From positions 3,511,717-3,575,716 of the forward strand of contig CM057150.1 of the NCBI GenBank assembly GCA_029964075.1: 64,000 nt of DNA, given 5' to 3'. Every line of letters starts with the position of its first letter. Position 1 is the stretch's first letter. The position numbers were made by a program, and so were the translations under genes. This DNA is from Patiria pectinifera (taxonomy: Eukaryota; Echinodermata; Asteroidea; Valvatida; Asterinidae). This document shows, piece after piece, positions 24,401-28,364 of the stretch. The notes under the pieces were generated by a model. It worked only from the letters and a program-made list of their open reading frames with translations, searched no databases and was not told the DNA's origin.

Positions 24401-27400
24401 AAACATTATAGATATAAACCGAATCCGAACCGAAACCGATCTTAACTCCCTCAAACCGACCCGACCCGACAAAAAATAAGGTAAAACCGACCCGAACCGA
24501 AGGAAAAAAAACCCCGATTAAACCCGAATATCTGGCTAGGACAAAGTGATCACTTTTTTGTGCCTGCCCTTACACACGTGGCATGAATTCTTTTGCAAAA
24601 CCATCGTCTCTCTGTCTGTCATACTCAGTGGGTTGATCGAGAGATCACTCCGCTTTTAACAGAGGCATGGTATCATCAGGCGGTATCATGAAAACTGTTA
24701 CAAGGTATCTATTTCACTGTCAGTCCCGATCCGACTGGAGAAATTAATACCGTGGGAACTTGATAGTGCGCTCGGTGGCCACACCACACAATGGGCTGTG
24801 GTCACAGTGACTGTCAATAATATTGCATCACCTAAATTTTTTAACTGTTTCGGTTTATTTCTGTTTATTTTTTTTTTTTTTCAAAATATGGCTAAAGCGA
24901 ACCGACCGACTCTAAAACGAAAATGCAAAACCAAAACCGACTAGACCCGACTAAAAAGATGGACAAACCGACCTGACCCGACCTGAAGTCGGTTTCGGGT
25001 CGGGTTGGTTTCGGTTTCGGGTCGGGTGTGCACGTCTTTACTTTAAAACAAACGTGCATGAAATCCTTCAAAAAAGTAGAAACTGGTTTTCATTTTCCAA
25101 TGTTGTTTTCCTGCAGGAGCCCCCGCTGAACCCACACGGCTGTGCGCGGGCTGAGCCCTTCAAGACTCGTTCCCATCGCGACATATTTGACTTCCTGGCG
25201 TCCCGCCACCGCAAACGGCCGGAACTGGAGGAGGACACGCAAGAGCAGGACGTGCAGCACAAGTCCTCCAAGTAATGAGCCAATCAGAAATGAGCTATCC
25301 AAGATCACATGATACTTGTTATCCAATTAGGATATCTTTTGATACAAAAGATTTTTTTTCCCCACGAATCAGATTTCACTATGAAAGGTCACCTGGTTTC
25401 TTTTTTTTTAACCATCAGAAATGATATTCGTGGTCATGTGATCTTGATAAGCCAATTAAATTTATGCTGGCATTAAAGGCCGAGTGGAACAAGTAGTCAC
25501 AGTGTACCAAAATGGGGGAAGAATATTGCGTCCAGACGCCATTTTTTTCATCATGTGTTATCTCAATGAAGGTCAGTCATTGCAAAAATTGTTGACAGAA
25601 CATGAATCTGGGACCGAGAAACATTTCCACTTTTGTTAGAAAATTCTTAAAAAATGCACTCAACTCTCCAAAGACTTTGTACATGGCCAAAGAAGTGGCG
25701 TCTGGATACTACATCCTTTCCAAAATGGGGCCCTAAAAAATCTAAAAGATGTACATTTTGTAAGCCTGAGGCCGTGTCCGAAACGGGCTTCCACAGCTAC
25801 GGCTACGTCTATTGTCAGCGCGTCCCCGCGTATTTTCAATGGGTGCAGACCTAGACCTAGCTCTAGACAACTGATTCGGATGCAGCCTGATTTTCAGGAA
25901 ACAAATTTGGAAATCTTTGAAAAAGTTTACAAAAGAATCACATATGTAGGGACCTTTTCTGTAAAAATTTGAAAGTTTGGAGGGTGCAAAATACTTTTAG
26001 GCCGTCTACCTCATTCGAGCCATACCAAAGGTTTGTTATTCACTGAGATCAACCCTTCAAAGCAGTGTCCTCACTCGTACGCCTCAAAAAGTAGCTTTGA
26101 ATAATCTGTAAAGAGGATCTTTTACCTTCCCCCCCCCCTTCCCATCACAGACGACCCACTAGTCTTGATCTTCCCATGGCGATGAGATTCCGTCATCTTA
26201 AGGAGACGGCCAAAGAGGCAGTAGGAGTCTACAGGTCAGTACTTGCCTTCTAGAGTATGGACTCCTCGCATCAACAGTATATGGCGATTCTTAACCGCTA
26301 CAGGCGTAATTTGTGTGACATCCGTCTGTTTTCAACTTTGAAAAAGTTATGATAATGCACATGTGGCTTATTTGAAAATTTGTTTTGATTCCTGAACTAA
26401 ATATTTGATTTTCATTTACTTAATTTATTTGTTTGGTTGCAGGTCCCACATTCATGGCCGTGGTCTGTTCTGTAAGCGACCCATCGAAGCATCCGAGATG
26501 GTGATTGAGTATTCCGGTACCGTCATCCGCTCCATGCTGACAGACAAAAGAGAAAAATACTACGAGAGCAAGGTAGGGTCTGGCAGTGCTGCCGACAAAT
26601 TGGTAGATGCTCCTAAGCGTCTGAACCTTTTAGTTGTATGAATGGAAAGCTTGCAGTCTTCTTTACATCCATTTGCTGTAGCTATCCCCAGGTCTAAAAA
26701 TGGAATTATGCAAGATTTTTTTTTTATGATTTTTTTTTTACTTGTTGCCTGAGGCTTGCATTTCTTCATCCTATGATATGCTCTTCTTCTAGGGAATCAT
26801 TAATTCTTCAGAATCCTTGAATTTGGCCCATCCCTGTTATTTCTGTCCCCTTTACGTAGAGTGGCTTTCAGCCTTGTGATGGATGACTTCCACAAAACAA
26901 AAAGAAAAAGGCAGGTTCTAAAATGCCATTACATGTGTACTACATTGTATTACATTGTATTACATTGTATTTATTCACTGATGAAGCCACACGTACTATT
27001 GAGTGATCAGGTGGTTTCCGGTGCTACATTGAGAAATAGGTAGGGCAGTTTGGGGCACTATCATGAATAGTGGCTGGCTCTTGCACCCCTGAATTTTCTA
27101 AATGCTGTTAAAAACCTTGCTTACGACTTTGATTAATTGAAAGGAATATAAGAATGTTCGTCTCAACCATTACACTGTATTACATTGTATTTAGTATTTA
27201 AACAAACCTGGATCATAATGGAGCTTTTCTTTTGTTGTAGGGCATTGGTTGCTACATGTTTCGCATTGATGATTTTGACGTCGTGGATGCGACCATCCAT
27301 GGCAATGCTGCAAGGTTCATCAACCACTCTTGCGACGTGAGTATAAGAAAAACTTTGTACAGGGGAACGTTGCTATACTGAACACCGCTATACCGAACAT

Positions 27401-28364
27401 CGCCTTTGGCTCCCGATTTTTGTGTACACAACGTTCTGAACATTGTTGTTGAAAAATACAAACAGAAAGTGACAAGTGGCTATCATTTCCCCAAGGAATA
27501 GAAGGGGAAAGCCACCTATCGCCATAGGTAGTAAGCTAAAAAATTGTGTAATTACATAATTCAATAGTCGGCATGAGTTCAAAGTCGTCTTTCAGTAACT
27601 ACATGTACATGTACCATGGCATGCAGGGTGAAGTTCTGAAGGGCGCTATTTATTGAAAAGTGAGTACCGGAGCACCCCCACCTTAAAATCGCTATACCGA
27701 ACGATCGCTATTACGAACAATTTATGTGGATCCCGCGGTGTTCGTTAAAGCAACGTTCCACTGTATCTAAAAGGGGTGTGGCTGTTATCGTTTTTAAAAA
27801 AAAATGGGCACCGGGATTAGAAATGTTTGTGGTACCAAGTGCTTAACCAGGACCTTGGAATATCATTGGAAGTGAATGCCATTGGACTCACAGTCGGACT
27901 TGAGCTTGATTGAGTCAGATTTTTGGTGACTCAGACTTTGAATTTATACATTGTGCTGAAGTAAAAATTGGACTGGAACTCTTTACGTTCTCTGCACAAT
28001 ATGTGGTTTTCATTTTCAATTTTGCAAAATTTAACTCTTTGAATGCGAACTTACTGCTGTAATAAAACAGAATTAAATCAGAACCAAGCCAATCTGTCGA
28101 TTTCATTTAAATCCAATTCATTGGCTTTCCAGTTTCAAAGAGTTCAAAATTCAATTAGAAATGTCATTATTTTGTCCTTTTTCAAATCAGCCCAACTGCT
28201 TCTCGCGAGTCATCCAAGTGGACGGTAAGAAGCACATTGTCATCTTTGCCAGCCGTAAGATTCACAAAGGGGAGGAGCTGACCTACGACTACAAGTTCCC
28301 CATCGAAGACGTCAAGCTTCCCTGCAACTGTGGTGCGCCGAGGTGCCGCAAGTACCTGAACTAA
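348..28364 (+). CDS. KMT2A: KMT2A / Trithorax histone H3K4 methyltransferase, 5'-partial, 21 exons
   Basis: Exons: 348-458, 1034-1171, 1907-1999, 2380-2500, 4326-4439, 5669-5856, 6051-7550, 7995-8182, 8902-9056, 10681-10805, 11632-11739, 12890-13048, 14204-14400, 15050-22215, 22498-22806, 23724-23860, 25117-25271, 26151-26234, 26443-26572, 27241-27336, 28191-28364. They join in one frame to 3,815 residues plus TAA. The family is the catalytic subunit of a nuclear COMPASS-like complex (WDR5, RBBP5, ASH2L, DPY30) that methylates H3K4 and maintains active transcription, for example at Hox genes. Approximate residues counted from the first one here: PHD1 27-83, PHD2 76-125, PHD3 155-225, split bromodomain 225-255 plus 736-805, extended PHD4 890-1000, FYRN 1004-1085, FYRC 3510-3603, WIN about 3611-3616, SET/post-SET 3683-3815. 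PHD and SET blocks match human KMT2A closely (from memory). The part of human KMT2A from PHD1 onward is about 2,540 residues, so this one is much longer, through the bromodomain insert and the giant exon. The N-terminus is outside the window. Confidence 0.95.
459..1033 (+). other. KMT2A intron
   Basis: GTATGC donor and CCCACAG acceptor. It holds A/T-rich runs at about 630-660 and simple sequence at 715-800, where words like TTGCCTTGGTGC recur imperfectly. No gene is seen; open frames on both strands are short and lack domains. Confidence 0.7.
1034..1171 (+). CDS. KMT2A: KMT2A exon: rest of PHD1 and first ligands of PHD2
   Basis: Residues 38-83. It reads [18 protein letters not shown], then [19 protein letters not shown]. 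This supplies the Cys-x2-Cys, His-x2-Cys and Cys-x2-Cys ligands that complete PHD1, and the CHVC pair that opens PHD2. The run [15 protein letters not shown] is nearly identical to human KMT2A, which makes this the most diagnostic exon on the left side. Both junctions are phase 0 (CCCACAG acceptor, AAG before GTGAAT). Confidence 0.96.
1172..1906 (+). other. KMT2A intron containing a MITE
   Basis: GTGAAT donor and TTTGCAG acceptor. About 490 bp of it is the TTAA-flanked MITE described separately. The rest shows nothing recognisable. Confidence 0.75.
1229..1716. mobile_element. TTAA-flanked MITE, family T1
   Basis: The element lies between TTAA at 1225-1228 and TTAA at 1717-1720. Its ends are inverted repeats (AGGGAATATACATCATTTG at the left, its rough complement at the right). 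Internal landmarks include CTGGTTCCCTGACTCC and a local hairpin around CCAACGCTGATCGGCCAATC. A related copy is at 57726-58329 and partial copies are at about 5300-5558 and 46480-46740. TTAA flanks are typical of piggyBac or Kolobok families. No transposase is present. Confidence 0.75.
1907..1999 (+). CDS. KMT2A: KMT2A exon: core of PHD2
   Basis: Residues 84-114. It reads [20 protein letters not shown] followed by a basic stretch ending in TRP before the donor. Cys-x2-Cys and His-x2-Cys ligands of PHD2 are present, and the [13 protein letters not shown] motif is characteristic of KMT2A/KMT2B. In the family PHD2 binds the CDC34 and ASB2 ubiquitin machinery, as known for the human protein. Both junctions are phase 0. 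Confidence 0.96.
2000..2379 (+). other. KMT2A intron
   Basis: GTGAGA donor and TCAAAG acceptor; the acceptor lacks a strong pyrimidine run, but the frame requires it. The text around 1845-1885 before the previous exon (CGAATACGACTCAAGAAAT) recurs near 2313-2340, so the two introns share a short duplicated upstream segment. No gene is seen. Confidence 0.6.
2380..2500 (+). CDS. KMT2A: KMT2A exon: end of PHD2 and linker to PHD3
   Basis: Residues 115-154 plus the first base of 155. It starts [18 protein letters not shown], giving the last PHD2 ligand pair, and continues through [20 protein letters not shown]. The [10 protein letters not shown] block is shared with human KMT2A. It ends in phase 1 before GTAGGG and the next exon completes the glycine codon. 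Confidence 0.95.
2700..2940. repeat. Dispersed repeat with GGTCTC ends
   Basis: GGAATAGGTCTCTCT near 2698 faces its complement near 2918-2934 (AACGAGACCTATTTCC), so the segment has terminal inverted repeats. A partial inverted relative lies at about 14430-14640, sharing the stretch around GTGTTCGAAATACGACG and the ACACTGCGCAATGTG region. It is likely a non-autonomous DNA element; no target duplication was resolved. Confidence 0.5.
3245..3741. mobile_element. TTAA-flanked MITE, family T2
   Basis: It is flanked by TTAA at 3241-3244 and 3742-3745. The left end AGATATAGTCCATCATTTG matches the complement of the right end CAAATGATGGACTGTAGCT. The internal block GCATTTTGTTCGTT and the GATGAAGTTTTAG block recur at 37742-37860 and 43115-43370, so the three form one family. 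No coding capacity is seen. Confidence 0.72.
3991..4200. mobile_element. Palindromic TA-flanked MITE
   Basis: The left end GGGAGGTTTCGCAAGC is complementary to the right end GCTTGCGAAACCTCCC. Dinucleotide TA flanks both sides (3989-3990 and 4201-4202). Internal words such as AAACGGATACG recur in inverted order, so most of the element folds back on itself. A TA target suggests a Tc1/mariner-type origin. Confidence 0.72.
4326..4439 (+). CDS. KMT2A: KMT2A exon: PHD3 (H3K4me3 reader), main part
   Basis: Residues 155-192 with split codons at both ends. It reads [19 protein letters not shown], then [19 protein letters not shown]. In the human protein PHD3 binds H3K4me3 through an aromatic cage of two Tyr, a Met and a Trp. 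The equivalent Tyr (CYEDDD), Tyr (DDDY), Met (SKMM) and Trp (DRWVH) are all kept, so methyl-lysine reading is likely retained. Acceptor CCTGCAG; phase 1 exit before GTATGG. Confidence 0.96.
4440..5668 (+). other. KMT2A intron with SINE head and partial T1 element
   Basis: GTATGG donor and TTGCAG acceptor, phase 1. Besides the tRNA-like head it holds a minus-strand partial copy of the T1 MITE at about 5300-5558: its right end reads as the complement of AGGGAATATACA, and the homology continues inward. The remainder is unremarkable. Confidence 0.65.
4527..4602 (-). repeat. tRNA-like SINE head, minus strand
   Basis: Read on the minus strand it contains a perfect B-box core, GGTTCGAGTCC, preceded at tRNA-like distance by TGGTTGAGAGGTAAGATG, which resembles an A box. 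The flanks do not pair as an acceptor stem, so this is better called a tRNA-derived SINE head than a tRNA gene. Confidence 0.5.
5669..5856 (+). CDS. KMT2A: KMT2A exon: end of PHD3 and first bromodomain helix
   Basis: Residues 193-255. [18 protein letters not shown] with TKCEP supplies the last PHD3 zinc pair. The following acidic, amphipathic stretch ([20 protein letters not shown]) lines up with the first helix of the human KMT2A bromodomain, and the exon ends AEKK before GTATGT. In human KMT2A the PHD3-bromodomain pair acts as one module that also binds CYP33; the close packing is retained here. Confidence 0.93.
6051..7550 (+). CDS. KMT2A: KMT2A exon: 480-residue insertion in the bromodomain ZA loop
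   Basis: Residues 256-755, exactly 500 codons, phase 0 at both ends (TTTCAG acceptor, GTAAGT donor). About 480 residues are low-complexity, rich in Ser, Glu, Thr, Pro and Val and strongly acidic, with no domain I recognise. Only the last 20 or so ([20 protein letters not shown]) belong to the bromodomain, matching the human segment that precedes the second helix. Human KMT2A has a ZA-loop extension of only roughly 50-60 residues here. Adjoining exons fit in frame and no stop interrupts 1.5 kb, so this is coding rather than a retained intron. Confidence 0.9.
7551..7994 (+). other. KMT2A intron almost filled by a SINE
   Basis: GTAAGT donor and CTGCCTAG acceptor, phase 0. The SINE at 7598-7960 makes up most of it, leaving only about 30-50 bp of unique sequence on each side. 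Confidence 0.8.
7598..7960 (+). mobile_element. tRNA-derived SINE, copy 1
   Basis: A tRNA-like head at 7598-7670 contains a perfect B box, GGTTCGAATCC at 7652-7662. A conserved body follows (CTCTCCTGTGCCACGAGGG and TAAGGATGATTAG) and the element ends in an A/T-rich simple tail. A second copy is at 13324-13625 with the same body but a decayed B box. The open frames that cross it on both strands are chance. Confidence 0.8.
7995..8182 (+). CDS. KMT2A: KMT2A exon: C-terminal half of the bromodomain
   Basis: Residues 756-817 plus two bases. [15 protein letters not shown] continues helix two, and [15 protein letters not shown] with SRSWEQN closes the domain; human KMT2A has FPWFSV and SRFWEPN at the same place. 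The acetyl-lysine pocket of human KMT2A is atypical, so acetyl binding should not be assumed. It exits in phase 2 (CCT GA before GTGAGT). Confidence 0.94.
8183..8901 (+). other. KMT2A intron
   Basis: GTGAGT donor, ATCCAG acceptor, phase 2. A/T-rich with poly-T runs near 8410-8430. No repeat family or exon is recognised. Confidence 0.65.
8902..9056 (+). CDS. KMT2A: KMT2A exon: HCF-binding motif linker
   Basis: Residues 818-869. It begins [19 protein letters not shown] and continues into a basic proline-rich linker ending PARIIG. Human KMT2A has a closely similar LPP-DHNYAQW stretch. It connects the bromodomain to the extended PHD4. Acceptor ATCCAG with a phase 2 entry (codon GA-T) and a phase 1 exit before GTAAGG. 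Confidence 0.93.
8939..8950 (+). other. HCF-1 binding motif (DHMY)
   Basis: The four residues Asp-His-Met-Tyr fit the (D/E)-H-x-Y motif used by human KMT2A (DHNY) to dock host cell factor HCF-1. The neighbouring AQW is also conserved, so the site is probably functional. Confidence 0.75.
9733..10190. mobile_element. MITE family M1, interrupted by a second MITE
   Basis: The left end (AATGTAGCGTCCGGACACCACTT) matches the complement of the right end around 10158-10190 (AAAAGTGGCGTCAGGTTGCAACATT). Uninterrupted relatives lie at 25514-25722 (inverted) and about 53860-54017; they share GAAATGTTTCTCAGTC and GCAATGACTGACCTTTATTGA. In this copy the sequence is broken at 9898-10145 by another element, so it is older than that insertion. 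Confidence 0.7.
9898..10145. mobile_element. MITE family M2 nested inside M1
   Basis: Terminal inverted repeats of about 30 bp: GCGATCAAGCTAAATGAGTC near 9901 and GACTCATTTAGCTTGATC near 10119. A possible 6-bp flanking duplication ATATGT is present on both sides. A second copy is at about 56580-56835 with the same inner text (TGGTATCAGCATG, CACAGCAGTAATGCTGAGAT). No coding capacity. Confidence 0.75.
10681..10805 (+). CDS. KMT2A: KMT2A exon: start of extended PHD4
   Basis: Residues 870-911. After a linker it reads [20 protein letters not shown] and then LYCGQ. The CxLC pair and the acidic run ending NDGGRLLY match the pre-PHD zinc knuckle of the extended PHD finger in human KMT2A (RQCALC, ANDAGRLLY). 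Phase 1 entry, phase 0 exit before GTATGC. Confidence 0.95.
10806..11631 (+). other. KMT2A intron with MITE
   Basis: GTATGC donor, CCCTCAG acceptor, phase 0. About half is the TA-flanked MITE; the remainder is A/T-rich with no recognised content. Confidence 0.75.
10890..11297 (+). mobile_element. TA-flanked Tc1/mariner-type MITE, copy 1
   Basis: It starts CAGTGGAACGCCGCTATAAC and ends with GCCACTG; TA flanks both ends (10888-10889, 11298-11299). The right half repeats TTCGGTATA words. Other copies are at 27360-27763 (opposite orientation) and 62316-62802. The ends resemble pogo/Tc1-type termini common in invertebrates. No transposase frame. Confidence 0.8.
11632..11739 (+). CDS. KMT2A: KMT2A exon: middle of extended PHD4
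   Basis: Residues 912-947, phase 0 at both ends. It reads [20 protein letters not shown] and ends RGRQL. The W-x-H-x2-C and LWSAEVFE block is the hallmark of the extended PHD finger; human has [18 protein letters not shown]. The human C at the next position is replaced by Gly, which is not a zinc ligand. Confidence 0.96.
11740..12889 (+). other. KMT2A intron with simple repeats
   Basis: GTGAGT donor, CCACAG acceptor, phase 0. A short tandem of the word AGTCCATCACA lies near 12090-12120. Recurrent CCTCCAAAATC words between 12300 and 12600 face AGGATTGAGGAGG near 12670, suggesting a decayed inverted repeat. No exon is seen. Confidence 0.6.
12890..13048 (+). CDS. KMT2A: KMT2A exon: end of extended PHD4
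   Basis: Residues 948-1000, phase 0 at both ends. It reads [20 protein letters not shown], then [20 protein letters not shown] and FCDTHRD. All zinc ligands of the PHD part are present (C-x2-C, GCC, H-x2-C, FCDTH). The family's extended PHD4 mediates protein contacts and, with FYRN, lies upstream of the Taspase-cleaved region in vertebrates. Confidence 0.96.
13049..14203 (+). other. KMT2A intron with SINE
   Basis: GTAAGT donor, GTCCAG acceptor, phase 0. The SINE fills 13324-13625. Nothing else is recognised. Confidence 0.75.
13324..13625 (+). mobile_element. tRNA-derived SINE, copy 2
   Basis: It shares GGTGGCATGGGTGGCT, AAAGCGCTCGCCTCT, CTCTCCTGTGCCACGAGGG and TAAGGATGATTAG with the SINE at 7598-7960. 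Its B box is degraded (GGTTCATTCCC), so this is an older copy. Confidence 0.78.
14204..14400 (+). CDS. KMT2A: KMT2A exon: FYRN domain
   Basis: Residues 1001-1065 plus two bases. [20 protein letters not shown], then [10 protein letters not shown] and LYPLEFR. Human KMT2A has FEVFRRVFVDFEG, IGSMTIDCLG and LFPIGYQ in the same order. FYRN pairs with FYRC near the C-terminus to hold the two parts of the protein together. Acceptor GTCCAG, phase 2 exit before GTAAGG. Confidence 0.95.
14401..15049 (+). other. KMT2A intron with partial dispersed repeat
   Basis: GTAAGG donor, AAACAG acceptor, phase 2. Positions about 14430-14640 are an inverted relative of the repeat at 2700-2940. No other content is recognised. 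Confidence 0.65.
15050..22215 (+). CDS. KMT2A: KMT2A giant exon: FYRN end and 2,350-residue disordered region
   Basis: Residues 1066-3454; 7,166 bp with one open frame. The first 28 or so residues ([20 protein letters not shown]) finish FYRN and are nearly identical to human. The rest is Ser/Glu/Asp/Thr-rich and likely disordered. Notable patches: an AT-hook cluster (19317-19380), a YP-x-RS-like basic block near 19144-19180, an RG-rich patch (20613-20657), VQQPPDPTL at 21804-21830 and basic clusters ([19 protein letters not shown]). Human KMT2A also encodes this span in one large exon of about 4.2 kb, so the layout is ancestral while the length is expanded. Exits in phase 1 before GTAAGA. The listed start GTG at 15096 is internal, not an initiator. 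Confidence 0.95.
19272..19496 (+). repeat. In-frame tandem duplication carrying AT hooks
   Basis: Two adjacent units (19272-19391 and 19392-19496) encode [14 protein letters not shown] followed by a basic block and IQPPT. The first unit carries three GRP cores in a row (RRGRPCK, KRGRPCK, KRGRPRK); the GGTCGGCCA-based repeat is 18 bp. In the second unit the hooks have decayed to HGQPCK and LGLSHK, and one 15-bp step is missing. AT hooks bind the minor groove of A/T-rich DNA. Confidence 0.85.
20613..20657 (+). other. RG-rich patch
   Basis: The frame reads [15 protein letters not shown]. Such patches bind nucleic acid and are arginine-methylation targets in other proteins. I recall no equivalent in human KMT2A. 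Confidence 0.6.
22216..22497 (+). other. Short KMT2A intron
   Basis: 282 bp, GTAAGA donor and TCGGCAG acceptor, phase 1. No repeat seen. Confidence 0.8.
22498..22806 (+). CDS. KMT2A: KMT2A exon: start of FYRC
   Basis: Residues 3455-3557 (split codons at both ends). After a basic proline-rich linker comes [20 protein letters not shown], then [20 protein letters not shown]. Human has FEISSDDGFQICAESIEDAW and KVQEARSNARLKQLSFAG. FYRC packs against FYRN. The frame stays open into the intron by chance because of the minisatellite. Confidence 0.95.
22807..23723 (+). other. KMT2A intron carrying the minisatellite
   Basis: GTAAGG donor and CCGAAG acceptor, phase 1. The acceptor follows a T-rich run and is fixed by the reading frame of the next exon. 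The minisatellite occupies 22870-23425. Confidence 0.85.
22870..23425 (+). repeat. Intronic minisatellite, unit about 34 bp, 16 copies
   Basis: The unit is built around CCTGCCTGTTACTCCCTGT followed by ACCACCCCAAACCA. I count 16 occurrences of the CTGCCTGTT core, including one CTACCTGTT variant. Some units are shortened to about 23 bp, and substitutions such as TCACTG for TCCCTG mark subfamilies. The unit is not a multiple of three and contains no stop in any forward frame, so all three forward frames stay open across it and read as Pro/Thr/Leu/Cys repeats. Confidence 0.92.
23724..23860 (+). CDS. KMT2A: KMT2A exon: core of FYRC
   Basis: Residues 3558-3603. [20 protein letters not shown], then [15 protein letters not shown]. 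Human has MLGILHDAVVFLIEQL and SGAKHCRNYKFRFH. Phase 1 entry, phase 0 exit at GAG before GTTTGT, a less common but acceptable donor. Confidence 0.95.
23935..24300. repeat. Dispersed repeat shared with 47540-47800
   Basis: The text around TGCTAATGCAAATTCCCATAT and GATTCGTTGTTGTGTCAGTA appears in inverted orientation at 47540-47800 (CACAACAACGAATC, ACTTGCATTAGCAT). The element's ends and class are not resolved. Confidence 0.5.
24357..25040. mobile_element. hAT-like non-autonomous element with 8-bp target duplication
   Basis: CTTTAAAA at 24349-24356 is repeated at 25041-25048, an 8-bp duplication. The inner ends TAATGATGTGCA and TGCACGTCTTTA are imperfect inverted repeats. Both ends carry runs of the word CCGACCCG (or its complement CGGGTCGG). 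Eight-bp duplications are diagnostic of hAT-type insertion. No transposase frame remains in the 684 bp. Confidence 0.8.
25117..25271 (+). CDS. KMT2A: KMT2A exon: WIN motif linker
   Basis: Residues 3604-3654 plus two bases. [18 protein letters not shown], then [15 protein letters not shown] and an acidic tail. Human has [18 protein letters not shown] and MFNFLASKHRQPPE. It holds the WDR5-binding WIN motif just upstream of SET. A stop would follow if the exon were read through; the donor AA before GTAATG keeps the frame with the next exon (AA-A CGA). Confidence 0.95.
25138..25155 (+). other. WIN motif (GCARAE)
   Basis: Gly-Cys-Ala-Arg-Ala-Glu. The central arginine inserts into WDR5 in the human complex. 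Human KMT2A has Ser where Cys stands here; Cys at this place is known in KMT2C/D, so binding is expected to hold. Confidence 0.85.
25272..26150 (+). other. KMT2A intron with M1 element
   Basis: GTAATG donor, CATCACAG acceptor after a C-rich tract, phase 2. Outside the M1 copy nothing is recognised. Confidence 0.75.
25514..25722. mobile_element. MITE family M1, uninterrupted copy
   Basis: GAATATTGCGTCCAGACGCCA at the left faces AAGTGGCGTCTGGATACTACATCC at the right as an imperfect inverted repeat. Inner text CAATGAAGGTCAGTCATTGC is the complement of that in the 9733-10190 copy, and there is no M2 insertion here. Confidence 0.68.
26151..26234 (+). CDS. KMT2A: KMT2A exon: pre-SET (n-SET) segment
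   Basis: Residues 3655-3682 with split ends. It reads [20 protein letters not shown] and KEAVGVYR. Human has ATSMDLPMPMRFRHLKKTS and KEAVGVYR. Entry is phase 2, exit phase 2 (TAC AG before GTCAGT). Confidence 0.95.
26443..26572 (+). CDS. KMT2A: KMT2A exon: SET domain, first part
   Basis: Residues 3683-3726. [20 protein letters not shown], then [20 protein letters not shown]. The HGRGLF loop binds S-adenosylmethionine. Human has RSPIHGRG, so Pro is replaced by His just before the loop. The EYxGxVIR and DKREKYY blocks are intact. Ends in AAG before GTAGGG, phase 0. Confidence 0.96.
26573..27240 (+). other. KMT2A intron
   Basis: GTAGGG donor, TTGTAG acceptor, phase 0. A short tandem of TACATTGTAT lies at 26942-26970 and recurs at 27176-27190. 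No exon or transposon is recognised. Confidence 0.7.
27241..27336 (+). CDS. KMT2A: KMT2A exon: SET domain, middle
   Basis: Residues 3727-3758, phase 0 at both ends. [20 protein letters not shown], then [12 protein letters not shown]. The NHSC motif supplies active-site residues and the Cys that joins the post-SET zinc site. Nearly identical to human ([21 protein letters not shown]). Confidence 0.97.
27337..28190 (+). other. Last KMT2A intron, with MITE
   Basis: GTGAGT donor, AAATCAG acceptor, phase 0. Contains the MITE at 27360-27763, only 23 bp downstream of the donor. Confidence 0.8.
27360..27763 (-). mobile_element. TA-flanked Tc1/mariner-type MITE, copy 2
   Basis: Opposite orientation to copy 1. 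Left end CAGGGGAACGTTGC, right end GCAACGTTCCACTG, with TA at 27358-27359 and 27764-27765. Internal text is the complement of copy 1 (for example CCAAGGAATAGAAGGGGAAAG and the TTCGGTATA words). Confidence 0.8.
28191..28364 (+). CDS. KMT2A: KMT2A last coding exon: SET end and post-SET
   Basis: Residues 3759-3815 and [23 protein letters not shown], then [11 protein letters not shown], then [15 protein letters not shown]. The catalytic TYDY and the post-SET C-x-C-x4-C zinc ligands are complete. The SET to post-SET linker (EDVKLPC) is two residues shorter than human (EDASNKLPC). Human N3861 and Q3867, which shape KMT2A's low intrinsic activity, are Gln and Lys here by my alignment. Confidence 0.97.
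   Translation, partial: PNCFSRVIQVDGKKHIVIFASRKIHKGEELTYDYKFPIEDVKLPCNCGAPRCRKYLN

Larger units (their letters stand above)
23861..25116 (+). other. KMT2A intron with two repeats
   Basis: GTTTGT donor, CCTGCAG acceptor, phase 0. Mostly made of the dispersed repeat at 23935-24300 and the hAT-like element at 24357-25040. Confidence 0.75.
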
